Positions 17,901-24,529 of a stretch of DNA of 64,000 nucleotides are shown here, piece after piece. Position 1 is the stretch's first letter; the number at the start of each line of letters is the position of its first letter. A program made the position numbers and the translations under genes. Source of the stretch: Limnohabitans sp. T6-5 (lineage in GTDB: Bacteria > Pseudomonadota > Gammaproteobacteria > Burkholderiales > Burkholderiaceae_C); contig NZ_NERV01000001.1 in the NCBI RefSeq assembly GCF_003063315.1, forward strand, positions 434,001-498,000, written 5' to 3'. The notes under the pieces were generated by a model that was not told the DNA's origin, did no database searches, and saw only the letters and a list, made by a program, of their open reading frames with translations.

Positions 17901-20413
17901 GTCCACTTCCCATCAGCACCAATGCTGAAACTGCCATAGATGCCTGCCACTTGGGTCTGTACCAAGACGGCTGATTCACCGGTGTCCACATCACTGATGA
18001 CCAAGGTGCCGGTGGCGGTCATCGTCTGCGCATCTTCTGTCACAGCGCCTGTGGCTGTGCCGCTGATTTGCGCGGCGTCGTTGACAGCCTTGATGTTGAG
18101 CAGTTGATGGGCCGCAGTCACAGCCACGCCATCACTAACGCCATAACTCAGATGCACTGAGCCGTTGTAGTTTGCAGGGGCTGTGAGTGTGTAAGTGCCG
18201 TCGTTGTTGACAGTGACCTTGATTTCAATGCCCTGATCGCCTTTGGCGATCAGGTTGACGATACTCAGTTTCTGGCTTTCAGCGTCTGAATACCCCTTGA
18301 GCAAGTCCGATGCTTTGAGAGTTGTGCTGAGGTCTTCTACGCCATCGACCAAGACCGCCTGCGCACCCGTCAAAGCCGGCGCAAAGTTACCAGCGCTGTA
18401 CTCGAAGTTGATGTGCGACGCAGCCGATTCGTTGCCCGCCTTGTCAATTTGACGCAGCGTGAGGACAAAAGATCCCAGGGGGGCAGCAACAGGCGCCGTG
18501 TTGCCAGAGATTTGGGCACTCCAGGTAACCCCATTGTCCAGGCTGTACTGCCAAACGGCACCGGCTTCCAGACCGGTTACCGTGATCATCACATTGGGTT
18601 TGCCTGCACCACCGACAGGGTCGGCATAAGGGGCAATCTGCGCGCCAAGGGCATCAGCATGACTGTCGTACGTGATGGCCACAACACCCGAAGCCACAGC
18701 CTCATGCGTTTGCGAGTCTGTCACAACCACCGTCAGGGTGGCCGAGCCATCTTTTGTAAAAGGAGGCAAGTGGATATCGATGTACCCACGCGCCACGTCT
18801 TCTGGTGTCACCGTGACAGTGGTGGGCTCATGCCCTTCTTGCGTCAGCTTGATCGTATCGCCCACTTTGACCGTATCGGCCAGAGGCTTCAAGTCAATAC
18901 GGACGGTGGGATCGGCCACATGGGTCAACAAGGCCGAACCATTGAGGCTGGTGTCACTGGAAGGCGCCAGCTTGAAATCAACCACCTTGTGACCATGAGA
19001 AACAAATTGCAAGAGCGCTTTAAGGCTCTGGAATGCTTCTGCGGACATGGTGCCGCCCAGGCTCAGGATGTGCGACAGGTCGTCTTGAACCAGTTTTTGG
19101 AATTCGTAAATACCGTCCAACGAATCCGCACTGATGGTGTTGCCTTCTGCGATCAGCAAAACAGCATCACCCGACAGACCTGTCACCGAGGTGATGATGG
19201 AAACGTCGTTGAGTGCAAAGGGCTTTTGAGCCCCACTTGCAACATCTGCAATCTGCTTTGTCAGGCCACTGATGATCTTGCCCATGGCATCCTGGATCGA
19301 CAAACCAGGGTCGGATGCGCGCATGGCAGACGATGCCGTGATGAGCAAATTGGCCACTTGAGCAGCTTTGATTTGCAAAGCCAAAGCCAGGCTTTTTTGT
19401 TCAGCAGTGCCTGACATGGCGGCAGCAATCGGATCAAGCGTCAGCAGATCTTGGCTGTCTGGAATGCCCAAAGCCGTGCGCACTGCCTGCATGGCATTCG
19501 CGGCCGACATGCCCGGGTTCGCGTCAATGAAGCTTTGGACCAGTGTCGTCAACGGGTTGATGACTGTTGCCCCAGAGGGCGCACTCAGTTCAATCTCGAA
19601 TTTCAGGCCTGTTGATGTATCCACACCACCCGACGCCACAACTTTGCTGGCTTGCTTGAGCAAAGATTCGTCAAATGTGTAGTGCCCCGATGCATCGGTT
19701 TTGGTCGTGGCAATGACCTTGCCGTTGGCATCGATCAGTTTGACGATCGAGCCTGAAATGTACCCATCGGCCACGATGCCGTTGGCATACAAAACCGCCT
19801 TGGCCACAATGGTTGCAGGCCCACCGCCCATGGTCATGGCACTGAACAGGAAGCCGCCACCCATCACTGCGAATGGCGTCAGACCTTGCTCACCCATTTT
19901 CAACTCAGGCCATTCAAAGCCTGTCGATTTCGCTGAACCGTTTGCATCGGCATTGGCCAGCAATGGATTGTCGGATGACGTCAGCGATGGTGATTGCGCA
20001 GCTTCTTGCTCCAGGGCATAACGCTGCTCAGCGCCGATGCCTCGCGCCTGAGCGGTGCTGGCAAGCTCCTCATCAATCAGAGCACGCAACTGGGCTGCTG
20101 CCTGTGCTGGATCCAGATTTTCTTCAGACTCAGCCGATTGTGATGATTCTTCACTCTCAACTGATGCAATTTGCAAAATTAGCTCATCAGCATCTGCCGG
20201 TAAAGTATCAGAATCAGCAGCAACACCATCACTCTTGAGAGCCGAAGACGGCTGAGCGGCCTTCACCTGCTCTGCAAACACATACAAAAGTGCAACTTGC
20301 AGGCTGACACGGGTGACATCAGCTTTTGCCGCCCCCAATAGCGCCCTGGCCCTCTGAATCAGAGAGCGCAATGTTTTGACGTGCAAAACACAGGAGCTTT
20401 TGGGGGAGTTCAA
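5933..20413 (-). CDS. Giant repetitive type I-secreted adhesin-like protein
   Basis: This 4,826-residue protein is presumably exported by the downstream ABC-HlyD-TolC genes and displayed on or released from the cell surface. Approximate layout: 1-170 acidic, no Sec signal; 175-208 glycine-rich hydrophobic stretch (FLFSAMTMGGGPA); 210-290 a carboxypeptidase-regulatory-like module ending in NPLTTL; 675-1693 ten Ig-like domains (seven cadherin-like, three VCBS-like); 1693-1775 a second such module with DLNNNLIQDEGE and TPLTTLL; 1780-2100 helical; 2100-4475 seventeen units of 139-140 residues, each with loop DLNGDHVLSDAE or a close variant; 4475-4826 decayed units and an end of DVFAMDIVKKSV, compatible with a C-terminal type I signal. 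No GGxGxDxx RTX motifs were seen. The start is uncertain: the first possible codon after an upstream stop is TTG, with no clear Shine-Dalgarno, and the first in-frame ATG is about 170 codons in. Adhesion is inferred from architecture. Confidence 0.88.
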   Translation of the reverse strand: MNSPKSSCVLHVKTLRSLIQRARALLGAAKADVTRVSLQVALLYVFAEQVKAAQPSSALKSDGVAADSDTLPADADELILQIASVESEESSQSAESEENLDPAQAAAQLRALIDEELASTAQARGIGAEQRYALEQEAAQSPSLTSSDNPLLANADANGSAKSTGFEWPELKMGEQGLTPFAVMGGGFLFSAMTMGGGPATIVAKAVLYANGIVADGYISGSIVKLIDANGKVIATTKTDASGHYTFDESLLKQASKVVASGGVDTSTGLKFEIELSAPSGATVINPLTTLVQSFIDANPGMSAANAMQAVRTALGIPDSQDLLTLDPIAAAMSGTAEQKSLALALQIKAAQVANLLITASSAMRASDPGLSIQDAMGKIISGLTKQIADVASGAQKPFALNDVSIITSVTGLSGDAVLLIAEGNTISADSLDGIYEFQKLVQDDLSHILSLGGTMSAEAFQSLKALLQFVSHGHKVVDFKLAPSSDTSLNGSALLTHVADPTVRIDLKPLADTVKVGDTIKLTQEGHEPTTVTVTPEDVARGYIDIHLPPFTKDGSATLTVVVTDSQTHEAVASGVVAITYDSHADALGAQIAPYADPVGGAGKPNVMITVTGLEAGAVWQYSLDNGVTWSAQISGNTAPVAAPLGSFVLTLRQIDKAGNESAASHINFEYSAGNFAPALTGAQAVLVDGVEDLSTTLKASDLLKGYSDAESQKLSIVNLIAKGDQGIEIKVTVNNDGTYTLTAPANYNGSVHLSYGVSDGVAVTAAHQLLNIKAVNDAAQISGTATGAVTEDAQTMTATGTLVISDVDTGESAVLVQTQVAGIYGSFSIGADGKWTYTLDNAKSAVQALAKDATVTDTFAVISKDGTATQNVVITITGTNDAAQISGASTSTLNETDAALTATGTLTATDVDGTANLFQAQTNVAGNHGYGTFSVSSAGVWTYSMGSAHNEFVAGTDYTDSITVKAADGTEQVVTVTITGTNDAPALTSLPAILSAGVEDTAYTFTVAQLLQGYSDVDGGTLSVTNLTAEHGTLTDDGKGTYTFTPDANYNGPVALSYTINDGQGGHTAVEQSFSLSASNDAAALTGSKASLAAGTEDQSYIIRAADLLTGYSDADLGTLRVTELLADHGQITDNHDGTYTFTPTANYNGAVTLSYIIADGQGGHTAATQTLSLDSVNDAPALNGEAADLINGQEGQAYEVSAADLLKGYSDVEGDALSVAALSANHGSVTDNGDGTYTITPDAGYAGLVTLNYKVVDANGAETAASQSFGLSANNVAPALTGTATHLAAGQEDSTYTVSVQDLLTGYSDQDGGTLAVENLRVDHGQVQLTAPGVYTITPDANYNGTLTLSYKVVDGQGGRTHATQTVTLDSVNDAPALTSLPAILAAGSEDQAYQVSAAQLLQGFSDVDGGTLSVGALSADHGTVTDNGDGTFTITPASNYNGAVTLSYQVRDGQGGDTSASQSFSLNSVNDAPALTSLPAILSAGVEDTAYTFTVAQLLQGYSDVDGGTLSVTNLTAEHGTLTDDGHGNYSFTPDANYYGPVALSYTINDGQGGHTAVEQSFSLSAVNDAPRLVADTLRITEGASQSSYNLLTNDSDVEGSILSISGISNASQDAVSFDAASNTYRIVTSHGVLTLGVNGSYSYEATGAASVALNAGEKFTETFTYTVFDGETTSTSTLKVTIDGASTVIDGYVQNATVFYDLNNNLIQDEGEATATTDALGRYSVSVDTPLSGGRWVSTGGTDAFSGEVVGYLFAPAGSSVITPLTTLLAFGPDAQRAAIETSMLKVLGLDTLLADAGISSVTDFDPMAAIVSPMDGASLSALQQAGAAVFAAQQVMMTLMQTAIKLGSAGSVVQDIQSSFAHLASEISLGHMADAATAEGRMALLHALNEEVISSIVAHSASIPDALKSAMTQAVSDMLDHVTDALVKNFEALAVRLANSAHGLELSVDDQIYIALAKSTVAAAQTSLLNAISNVLHSERPLQAAASFATSFDAQIQIAANDGVTLPAPPGDSLSIAAAKAYIAQGFDVSGHSLTAPSISLSDFQALHTAAGLRVQDGVEINVDDLGVPGYSDEINSLLGETGLHAVLNLGGNVNETVTIDQTQAMGLIHAGLDFAAGDTITLNVDTHSAAGTHLSNSLKDLSKLGVDAIQVNGDHINVDLGTGAFGENGAGGANFQLPGLFGDLNGDHVLSDAENAALSVTLNAATGDVAGIAHMADALSAMGIDHINLGGSDNVSVSIDQVEANALIHAGLDFAAGDTITLNVDTGASGTHLSNSLKDLSKLGVDAIQVNGDHINVDLGTGAFGENGAGGANFQLPGLFGDLNGDHVLSDAENAALSVTLNAATGDVAGIAHMADALLAMGIDHINLGGSENVSVSIDQVEANALIHAGLDFAAGDTITLNVDTGASGTHLSNSLKDLSKLGVDAIQVNGDHINVDLGTGAFGENGAGGANFQLPGLFGDLNGDHVLSDAENAALSVTLNAATGDVAGIAHMADALLAMGIDHINLGGSENVSVSIDQVEANALIHAGLDFAAGDTITLNVDTGASGTHLSNSLKDLSKLGVDAIQVNGDHINVDLGAGAFGENGAGGANFQLPGLFGDLNGDHVLSDAENAALSVTLNAATGDVAGIAHMADALSAMGIDHINLGGSENVSVSIDQVEANALIHAGLDFAAGDTITLNVDTGASGTHLSNSLKDLSKLGVDAIQVNGDHINVDLGAGAFGENGAGGANFQLPGLFGDLNGDHVLSDAENAALSVTLNAATGDVAGIAHMADALSAMGIDHINLGGSENVSVSIDQVEANALIHAGLDFAAGDTITLNVDTGASGTHLSNSLKDLSKLGVDAIQVNGDHINVDLGTGAFGENGAGGANFNLPGLFGDLNGDHQLSAEENAALSVTLNASADDVAGIAHMANALSAMGIDHINLGGSDNVSVSIDQVEANALIHAGLDFAAGDVITLNVDTGASGTHLSNSLKDLSKLGVDAIQVNGDHINVDLGAGAFGENGAGGANFQLPGLFGDLNGDHVLSDAENAALSVTLNAATGDVAGIAHMADALSAMGIDHINLGGSDNVSVSIDQVEANALIHAGLDFAAGDTITLNVDTGASGTHLSNSLKDLSKLGVDAIQVNGDHINLDLGAGAFGQNGTGGANFQLPGLFGDLNGDHVLSAEENAALSVTLNASAGDVAGLAHMANALSAMGIDHINLGGTENVSVSIDQVEANALIHAGLDFAAGDVITLNVDTAASGTHLSNSLKDLSKLGVDAIQVNGDHINVDLGAGAFGENGAGGANFQLPGLFGDLNGDHVLSDAENAALSVTLNAATGDVAGIAHMADALSAMGIDHINLGGSDNVSVSIDQVEANALIHAGLDFAAGDTITLNVDTGASGTHLSNSLKDLSKLGVDAIQVNGDHINLDLGAGAFGQNGTGGANFQLPGLFGDLNGDHVLSAEENAALSVTLNASAGDVAGLAHMANALSAMGIDHINLGGTENVSVSIDQVEANALIHAGLDFAAGDTITLNVDTAASGTHLSNSLKDLSKLGVDAIQVNGDHINVDLGAGAFGQNGAGGANFQLPGLFGDLNGDHVLSAEENAALSVTLNAQATDVAGLAHMADALSAMGIDHINLGGSDNVSVSIDQVEANALIHAGLDFAAGDVITLNVDTAASGTHLSNSLKDLSKLGVDAIQVNGDHINVDLGTGAFGENGAGGANFQLPGLFGDLNGDHVLSAEENAALSVTLNASADDVAGLAHMANALSAMGIDHINLGGSENVSVSIDQVEANALIHAGLDFAAGDTITLNVDTGASGTHLSNSLKDLSKLGVDAIQVTGGDHINVDLGAGAFGENGAGGANFNLPGLFGDLNGDHVLSERENAALSVTLNASADDVAGIAHMANALSAMGIDHINLGGSDNVSVSIDQVEANALIHAGLDFAAGDTITLNVDTAASGTHLSNSLKDLSKLGVDAIQVTGGDHINVDLGAGAFGENGAGGANFQLPGLFGDLNGDHFLSDAENAALSVTLNAQEGDVAGIAHMADALSAMGIDHINLGGSENVSVSIDQVEANALIHAGLDFAAGDTITLNVDTAASGTHLSNSLKDLSKLGVDAIQVTGGDHINVDLGAGAFGENGAGGANFQLPGLFGDLNGDHVLSAEENAALSVTLNASANDVAGLAHMAGALSAMGIDHINLGGSDNVSVSIDQVEANALIHAGLDFAAGDVITLNVDTAASGTHLSNSLKDLSKLGVDAIQVNGDHINVDLGAGAFGENGAGGANFQLPGLFGDLNGDHVLSAEENAALSVTLNAQATDVAGLAHMADALSAMGIDHINLGGSENVSVSIDQVEANALIHAGLDFAAGDTITLNVDTAASGTHLSNSLKDLSKLGVDAIQVTGGDHINVDLGTGAFGQNGTGGANFQLPGLFGDLNGDHVLSAEENAALSVTLNASADDVAGIAHMANALSAMGIDHINLGGSDNVSVSIDQVEANALIHAGLDFAMADAIDFHASGTHLSTSLKDLQKLGVDTVTTQHGAVNLELGDHGVLTSGSLPHFDTQLDVTLNLADQSLNDISPVAQALADAGIDHITLSQGQLGDLTSDAATFALINAGIDFNVIVDSVPAYARGMTTLDDVVNIMNNGVDILHGMLESDASMGDLIRSLQDAGVRSIELATPDLVTVGDDLASALHAAGMLEALPQAGVEIDAVAADHMQTTFKALAELGVDHVLTSQISPVHVDAGTSNVSDLVDLIGHFASDSVPGTTKAIFDHGAELDFGQISASDVQTLQQILENGVSDQLAQLGVTKVVAQYVLPPVEFLGGSEQQVDVFAMDIVKKSV
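9924..11591 (-). repeat. 834-bp two-unit higher-order duplication
   Basis: The two-unit block 9924-10757 is repeated at 10758-11591 with only a few, mainly synonymous, differences (for example around 10200-10260 versus 11030-11090). The two units inside a block differ clearly from each other, so this is a higher-order duplication of a pair of units and not two single-unit events. Confidence 0.85.
12009..12842 (-). repeat. Perfect 417-bp tandem duplication
   Basis: Bases 12009-12425 and 12426-12842 appear identical base for base when read line by line, including third-codon positions. This points to a very recent single-unit duplication inside the array. The next pair, 12843-13259 and 13260-13676, is nearly identical as well. 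Confidence 0.9.
15700..15994 (-). repeat. Dispersed near-identical cadherin-domain copy
   Basis: About 295 bases here are nearly identical to 17170-17464, exactly 1,470 bases (490 codons) away, with four different domains in between. Both encode the domain beginning SLPAILSAGVEDTAYTF. Flanking domains are much more diverged, so segmental duplication or gene conversion between non-adjacent domains is likely. Confidence 0.85.
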
Positions 20414-20690
20414 AGTGCGAATCCGCGTTTAGGTGAAGGTTTTTGCTGAAATTGCTGAATTGAAACGAATATTAGCATGATTCACACGACTTCAGTAGTT
20501 TCCGCAGAAAATATTTCAAAACACAAAAATAACTACTTTTTTAATTTTTTAACACTTTTATATGTAATTATTCGTTTTCAAATCCACAAACAATGATGGA
20601 ATACAAAAAAATTTGCGTTTTCAAAGCAAAAATTGATAAAGATTTCTCAGTCACCTAATAATTGTTATTTACACCAAATATACTAAGCAC
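20414..20690. promoter_or_regulatory. Divergent AT-rich regulatory region
   Basis: This 277-base, strongly AT-rich gap separates the giant-adhesin operon (minus) from the sensor-kinase operon (plus). CGTTTTCAAA occurs twice as a direct repeat at 20573-20582 and 20616-20625, 43 bases or about four helical turns apart. A near-inverted half-site, TTGAAACG, lies at 20460-20467. These are candidate binding sites for the response regulator encoded to the right. TATACT near 20676 is a possible -10 for the rightward operon, but no well-spaced -35 was found. Confidence 0.5.
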
Positions 20691-21380
20691 ATGATCCCTC
20701 GTCGTTATCATCCACTTGCGCTAACAGCTTTTTTGCTGGCAACCGGTTGTCACTTGACGCTAGCGTGGGCATCCAATCCAGAGCCGACCGCCCCTCTGCA
20801 ACTCCTGCCCTCACCTTCTGCCAGCGGCGTCTCATCGGCGGATGCGGGCACAAAGTTCAGTAAAAACGTGCAAGCGGCATCACAAGCCACGCAAGAATTG
20901 CAAAACGGTTTCAGCAAATTGCAACGCCTGTGTACGTACGGCAATGACATCCCTGCCTCTTCTTCCAGCCAAGTCATGGATGTGTTGGCCCCGCTCACTG
21001 CCAAGGCACAATCAGACTTGGCCAACGTACAAGCAGGTCTTCAATCCACTGCGAAAACCTTCTCTCAAAGTTCCCGTATCACCAAGAACAGTTATTGCAG
21101 ATACGTGCCCCCATTCGGGCCTTTGGCGTTTGTGTGTGAAGGCTTTCGCTATGACAGCGCCAAACTGCATCTGGCCTCGCGCGATATGCAAATAATCACG
21201 GCTGATGCCCATCAGCGGCTCTACTTGTATGAGCAATTTGTCAAGTTGGAAGAACAGGGTTGCACTCGTGCGGGTTTCACCATGAAGTTATGGGAGACCG
21301 AAACGACTTTCCTGTGGCCAGTCGTGCTGCAAGCACCCGTGGTGTTCAAGACCACACTGACCTATGCACCCTCGCATTGA
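20691..21380 (+). CDS. Periplasmic protein of unknown function
   Basis: I do not recognise a family. The 229-residue product has an N-terminal signal sequence (hydrophobic LALTAFLLATGCHLTLAWA, cleavage probably after WAS). A helical segment follows with many Q, A and S residues (about 55-115), then a region with four cysteines (for example YCRYVPPFGPLAFVCEGF) that may form disulfides. It is the first gene of a three-gene rightward operon, overlaps the histidine kinase gene by 17 bases, and starts opposite the giant adhesin. A plausible but unproven role is a periplasmic accessory or sensor partner for the kinase. Confidence 0.75.
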   Translation: MIPRRYHPLALTAFLLATGCHLTLAWASNPEPTAPLQLLPSPSASGVSSADAGTKFSKNVQAASQATQELQNGFSKLQRLCTYGNDIPASSSSQVMDVLAPLTAKAQSDLANVQAGLQSTAKTFSQSSRITKNSYCRYVPPFGPLAFVCEGFRYDSAKLHLASRDMQIITADAHQRLYLYEQFVKLEEQGCTRAGFTMKLWETETTFLWPVVLQAPVVFKTTLTYAPSH

Positions 21381-22953
21381 GGATTTGAATCAACAGGGCT
21401 ACTGGGCCAAGATTCGGCAGTCTGCCAACCGCTGGATGTCTCGCTCTGGCGGTCTTTGGCTGGCCTGTTTGAGTCTGCTCATGCTGATCACCACACCTTG
21501 GTGGGTTGAAAAAGCCATCACCAACGCGATGCAAAGCCGCACGCATCAAAGCGCTTTGCAATACACCCAACAATTGTCTGCGCGGCTTGAAGCAGCACAA
21601 ACCAATTACGACAGAGCAGTTTCTGCAACAAGCAGCCCCAGAGAAGACTTCGAGCAGATTGCACAGCAGTGGGTGAAAAATTCACCGCATGTGTTGGCCG
21701 TGCAACTGTTGGATGCCTATGGCCATGTACTCAAGATCATCTCAAGGACCTTACCGCAGCAAATTGCCGATGAGCAGAGTGCTTTCACGCCTTTGAACCG
21801 CATATCACTGGCGCACGCCCTGGAACTGCAAACGCCCACTTACAGTGCCCTGTACAAGTGGCGCGATAAGCAAGTGGTTGACTTGTTCATTCCGCATGAC
21901 GGACCTTCATCTGTGGCTTACGTACTGACCCTGGACACTCAGCCGTGGACACAGGTGGTTGGAGAAGACGATGACAAGATGCTGAGTGTTGAGGTGGTTC
22001 CGTTTCACAAAAAACCGTCCAAAGAAGTCTCCAGCTACTACCTCAACTTTCCTGAGTGGGAGGGTTTATGGACTTTGAAATTTCAGTCCAAAGATCCCAT
22101 GCTCGGCATTTTGGCGGCCTTGCGGCCTGCATTTTTTGTCATCACGTTGATGGTCATCGGCATGTTCTTTTTACATTGGCGCAACTTCCAATTGCGACAA
22201 AAGACCGAAGCCCAATTACAAGAGCAGTCCCGCCTGCTGGATAAGCAAAGTCGCTTGAGCATGCTGGGCGAAATGTCGGCCAGCTTGGCGCATGAAATCA
22301 ATCAGCCGCTGACATCGATCTCCAATTACGCCGTTGCGGGGCAGCTGCAGTTGCAGCGCACAGACCCCAACAGCCCTTTGCAGCCCTTGCTTCAAAAAAT
22401 TCACGAGCAAAGTCAACGTGCCGCACAAGTCCTGGTGGCTGTGCGTGGCATGACGCAACCTGGCCCCATGGATGTGGCAGAAGTCGATTTGAAAGGGCTG
22501 CTTGCAGGCCTTGAGCCCCATTTGCGCTGGCTATGCGCTCAACACCAAGTGGGCTTGAAAATTTTGTGCAACGCACACTGGCGTGCACGGCTCAATCCAA
22601 TTTTGTTCGAGCAAGTCATATTGAACCTTGTCAAAAATAGCCTTCAGGCTCTGGATGAGAGTCCGAGGAGCAGCAAGCGCATCAAAATCCAGGTCAGCAG
22701 TGCTCATGGCATGCTGGACATTGAAGTGGCTGACAACGGCCCTGGCATTGACCCCGATCATGCACCTCGAATTTTTGATTCATTTTTCACCACCAAGGCT
22801 CAGGGACTGGGCATTGGTTTAAAACTTTGCCGATCTGTCATTGAACGACACAATGGACGTCTGACTTTGCAAAAGAACAGTCTTGGCGGAGCTTGCTTCC
22901 TGATCAGTCTGCCTTTGCTCAGCGAGACAAACTCACAGGCCAAATCCACATGA
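21364..22953 (+). CDS. Membrane sensor histidine kinase, DctB-like
   Basis: This 529-residue sensor autophosphorylates on histidine and passes the phosphate to the regulator encoded next. It has a transmembrane helix at about 27-47, a periplasmic sensor of roughly 200 residues and a second helix at about 250-272. A short coil leads to a HisKA region with H310 in LAHEINQPL, followed by an ATPase domain with N-box NLVKNSLQAL, G1 DNGPGI, F-box FFTTK and G2 GLGIGL. The layout resembles DctB-type kinases. The gene overlaps the upstream reading frame by 17 bases and the regulator start by four (ATGA), which indicates a tight operon. The ligand is unknown. Control of the divergent adhesin operon is inferred from position. 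Confidence 0.92.
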   Translation: MHPRIEDLNQQGYWAKIRQSANRWMSRSGGLWLACLSLLMLITTPWWVEKAITNAMQSRTHQSALQYTQQLSARLEAAQTNYDRAVSATSSPREDFEQIAQQWVKNSPHVLAVQLLDAYGHVLKIISRTLPQQIADEQSAFTPLNRISLAHALELQTPTYSALYKWRDKQVVDLFIPHDGPSSVAYVLTLDTQPWTQVVGEDDDKMLSVEVVPFHKKPSKEVSSYYLNFPEWEGLWTLKFQSKDPMLGILAALRPAFFVITLMVIGMFFLHWRNFQLRQKTEAQLQEQSRLLDKQSRLSMLGEMSASLAHEINQPLTSISNYAVAGQLQLQRTDPNSPLQPLLQKIHEQSQRAAQVLVAVRGMTQPGPMDVAEVDLKGLLAGLEPHLRWLCAQHQVGLKILCNAHWRARLNPILFEQVILNLVKNSLQALDESPRSSKRIKIQVSSAHGMLDIEVADNGPGIDPDHAPRIFDSFFTTKAQGLGIGLKLCRSVIERHNGRLTLQKNSLGGACFLISLPLLSETNSQAKST

Positions 22954-23618
22954 GTGCTCATATTTTTGTCATTGAAGATGATGTCGAATTGGCTCAAAGC
23001 CTGAAGGTGTTGCTCACCTCGGCGGGCGTTGACAGCGTTCGTCTTTTTGGGTCTCCCCTTGAATTCATCAAAAGTTATCCCAGCTTGACAGAGACCCTTC
23101 AAGAGCCCGGATGTGTGCTGCTTGACATGCGCATGCCGGACATGACTGGCTCCGAGCTTTTTGCCTTGATGCAAAGTCAAAATTTCCCATGGCCTGTGAT
23201 TTTCATGACAGGCCACGGCGACCTGTCGATGGCCGTGAACTTGATGAAGGCCGGCGCGTTTGACTATGTGACCAAACCGTTTGACCCCATGGGTTTGTTT
23301 GAAAAAGTGAAAGCGGCCACCCAGTTGTCTCGCGTGCGCATTACCGATCAACTGTTCAAGCGTGAACAGCTTCTGAAACTGAATTCATTGACACACCACG
23401 AGTCCTTGGTGTTCGCCAGAATCCTGAACAATCAAACCAACCGCGAAATTGCTGAGGCGCTTGAAAACAGCGTGCGCACGATTGAAACCCATCGGGCCAA
23501 CATCTTGAAAAAGATGGGCAAGTCCTCGGCTCTGGAATTGGCCCAACTTCACGAGCGGTTCACGTTGTTGGGTGGCGTCACCCCTTTTCCCATGGCGCAG
23601 CAAACGCCTGGGCCATGA
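22950..23618 (+). CDS. FixJ/LuxR-type response regulator
   Basis: The 222-residue DNA-binding regulator is the likely partner of the kinase just upstream. The receiver domain (1-120) has the acidic pair in IEDD at 9-11, phospho-acceptor D59 in LLDMRMPD and a lysine in VTKPFD. The C-terminal LuxR-type helix-turn-helix (about 150-205) contains NREIAEALENSVRTIETHR. I chose the ATG at 22950, which overlaps the kinase stop by four bases; a frame extension to 22893 would lie inside the kinase gene. Likely targets include the divergent adhesin promoter, inferred from gene order only. Confidence 0.92.
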   Translation: MSAHIFVIEDDVELAQSLKVLLTSAGVDSVRLFGSPLEFIKSYPSLTETLQEPGCVLLDMRMPDMTGSELFALMQSQNFPWPVIFMTGHGDLSMAVNLMKAGAFDYVTKPFDPMGLFEKVKAATQLSRVRITDQLFKREQLLKLNSLTHHESLVFARILNNQTNREIAEALENSVRTIETHRANILKKMGKSSALELAQLHERFTLLGGVTPFPMAQQTPGP

Positions 23619-23627
23619 TGGTGGCGC

Positions 23628-24529
23628 TCAATGCGCCCCGCCCGCATCCGACGCGCCTGAAGAAGCGCCACGCGCCTGAGGTCTGCGGGTCAACCAGATC
23701 ATGCTGATCAGGCCCAGGAAGACCCAGGCCGACGCCATGAAAATGTCATCCGCCGCCCGCGTATAGGCCTGCTGGTCAATCAAGCGGTTGATCTGCAGCA
23801 AAGCTTGTTCTGCAGTCAGGCCCGAGGCTTGCAACGACGACACAGTCACGCCAAACACGCCTTGGCCCTGCACCAGGGTTTCAGTCAAGTGCGCGTGGTG
23901 CATGGCTGCGCGGCTGTCCCACAGCGTGGTAACGATGGAGGTGCCCATGGCCCCGGCGGTGATGCGGGTGAAGTTGCTCAAACCAGCGGCTGAAGGAATC
24001 CGTGCAGGCTCGATGCCTGCCAGCGTCAAGGTGGTCAGAGGGATGAAAAAAGCCGCCATGGCTGCGCCTTGCAGCAAAGTCGGCAGCAGAATGTGCGCCA
24101 TGTCGGTCTGGGTGGTGAACTGTGAACGCATCCACAACACCACAGCAAACCCGATGAAGGCCACCGTGGCAATGCGCCGGGGGTCCCACACGGCAATTTT
24201 CTTGCCCACCACGGGGGTCAACAAAATGGCCAGCAAACCCACTGGCGCCAGCGCCATGCCGGCCGATGTGGCGGTATAGCCCATCCACTGCTGCAACCAC
24301 AGGGGCAAGAGCACCACGTTGCCAAAAAACAAGGCATAGGCCACCGACAAGGACAGCGCACCAAACGAAAAATTGCGCCGTTTGAACAGGCGCAAATCCA
24401 CCACAGGGTGCGCGTCGGTCAACTCCCAAACCACAAAAACCGCAAACGAGATCAGGGACACCAGCGCCAGCGTCAGGATCTGGCCCGAGGCAAACCAGTC
24501 CAGCGCCTTGCCTTGTCCAGCATGAGCTG
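23628..24529 (-). pseudogene. emrB: emrB remnant, C-terminal half of MFS efflux pump
   Basis: The translation matches the C-terminal portion of the EmrB drug:proton antiporter (DHA2 family). It includes KALDWFASGQI, VWELTDAHPVVDLRLFKRRN, GYTATSAGMALAPVG, NFTRITAGAMGTSI and the terminal GGAH. The N-terminal six or so helices are absent. The EmrB-like sequence begins at QLMLDK in a different frame from the rest, so a one-base deletion sits near 24510 as well. Upstream it is joined directly to a NodT-type fragment, with the emrA gene expected between them missing. It cannot encode a working pump. Confidence 0.85.

Noticed and set aside
5933-20413. LapA-like retention control by LapG/LapD
   Set aside because: No LapG protease or LapD receptor gene lies in the window and no clear TAAG-type cleavage site was identified near the N-terminus.
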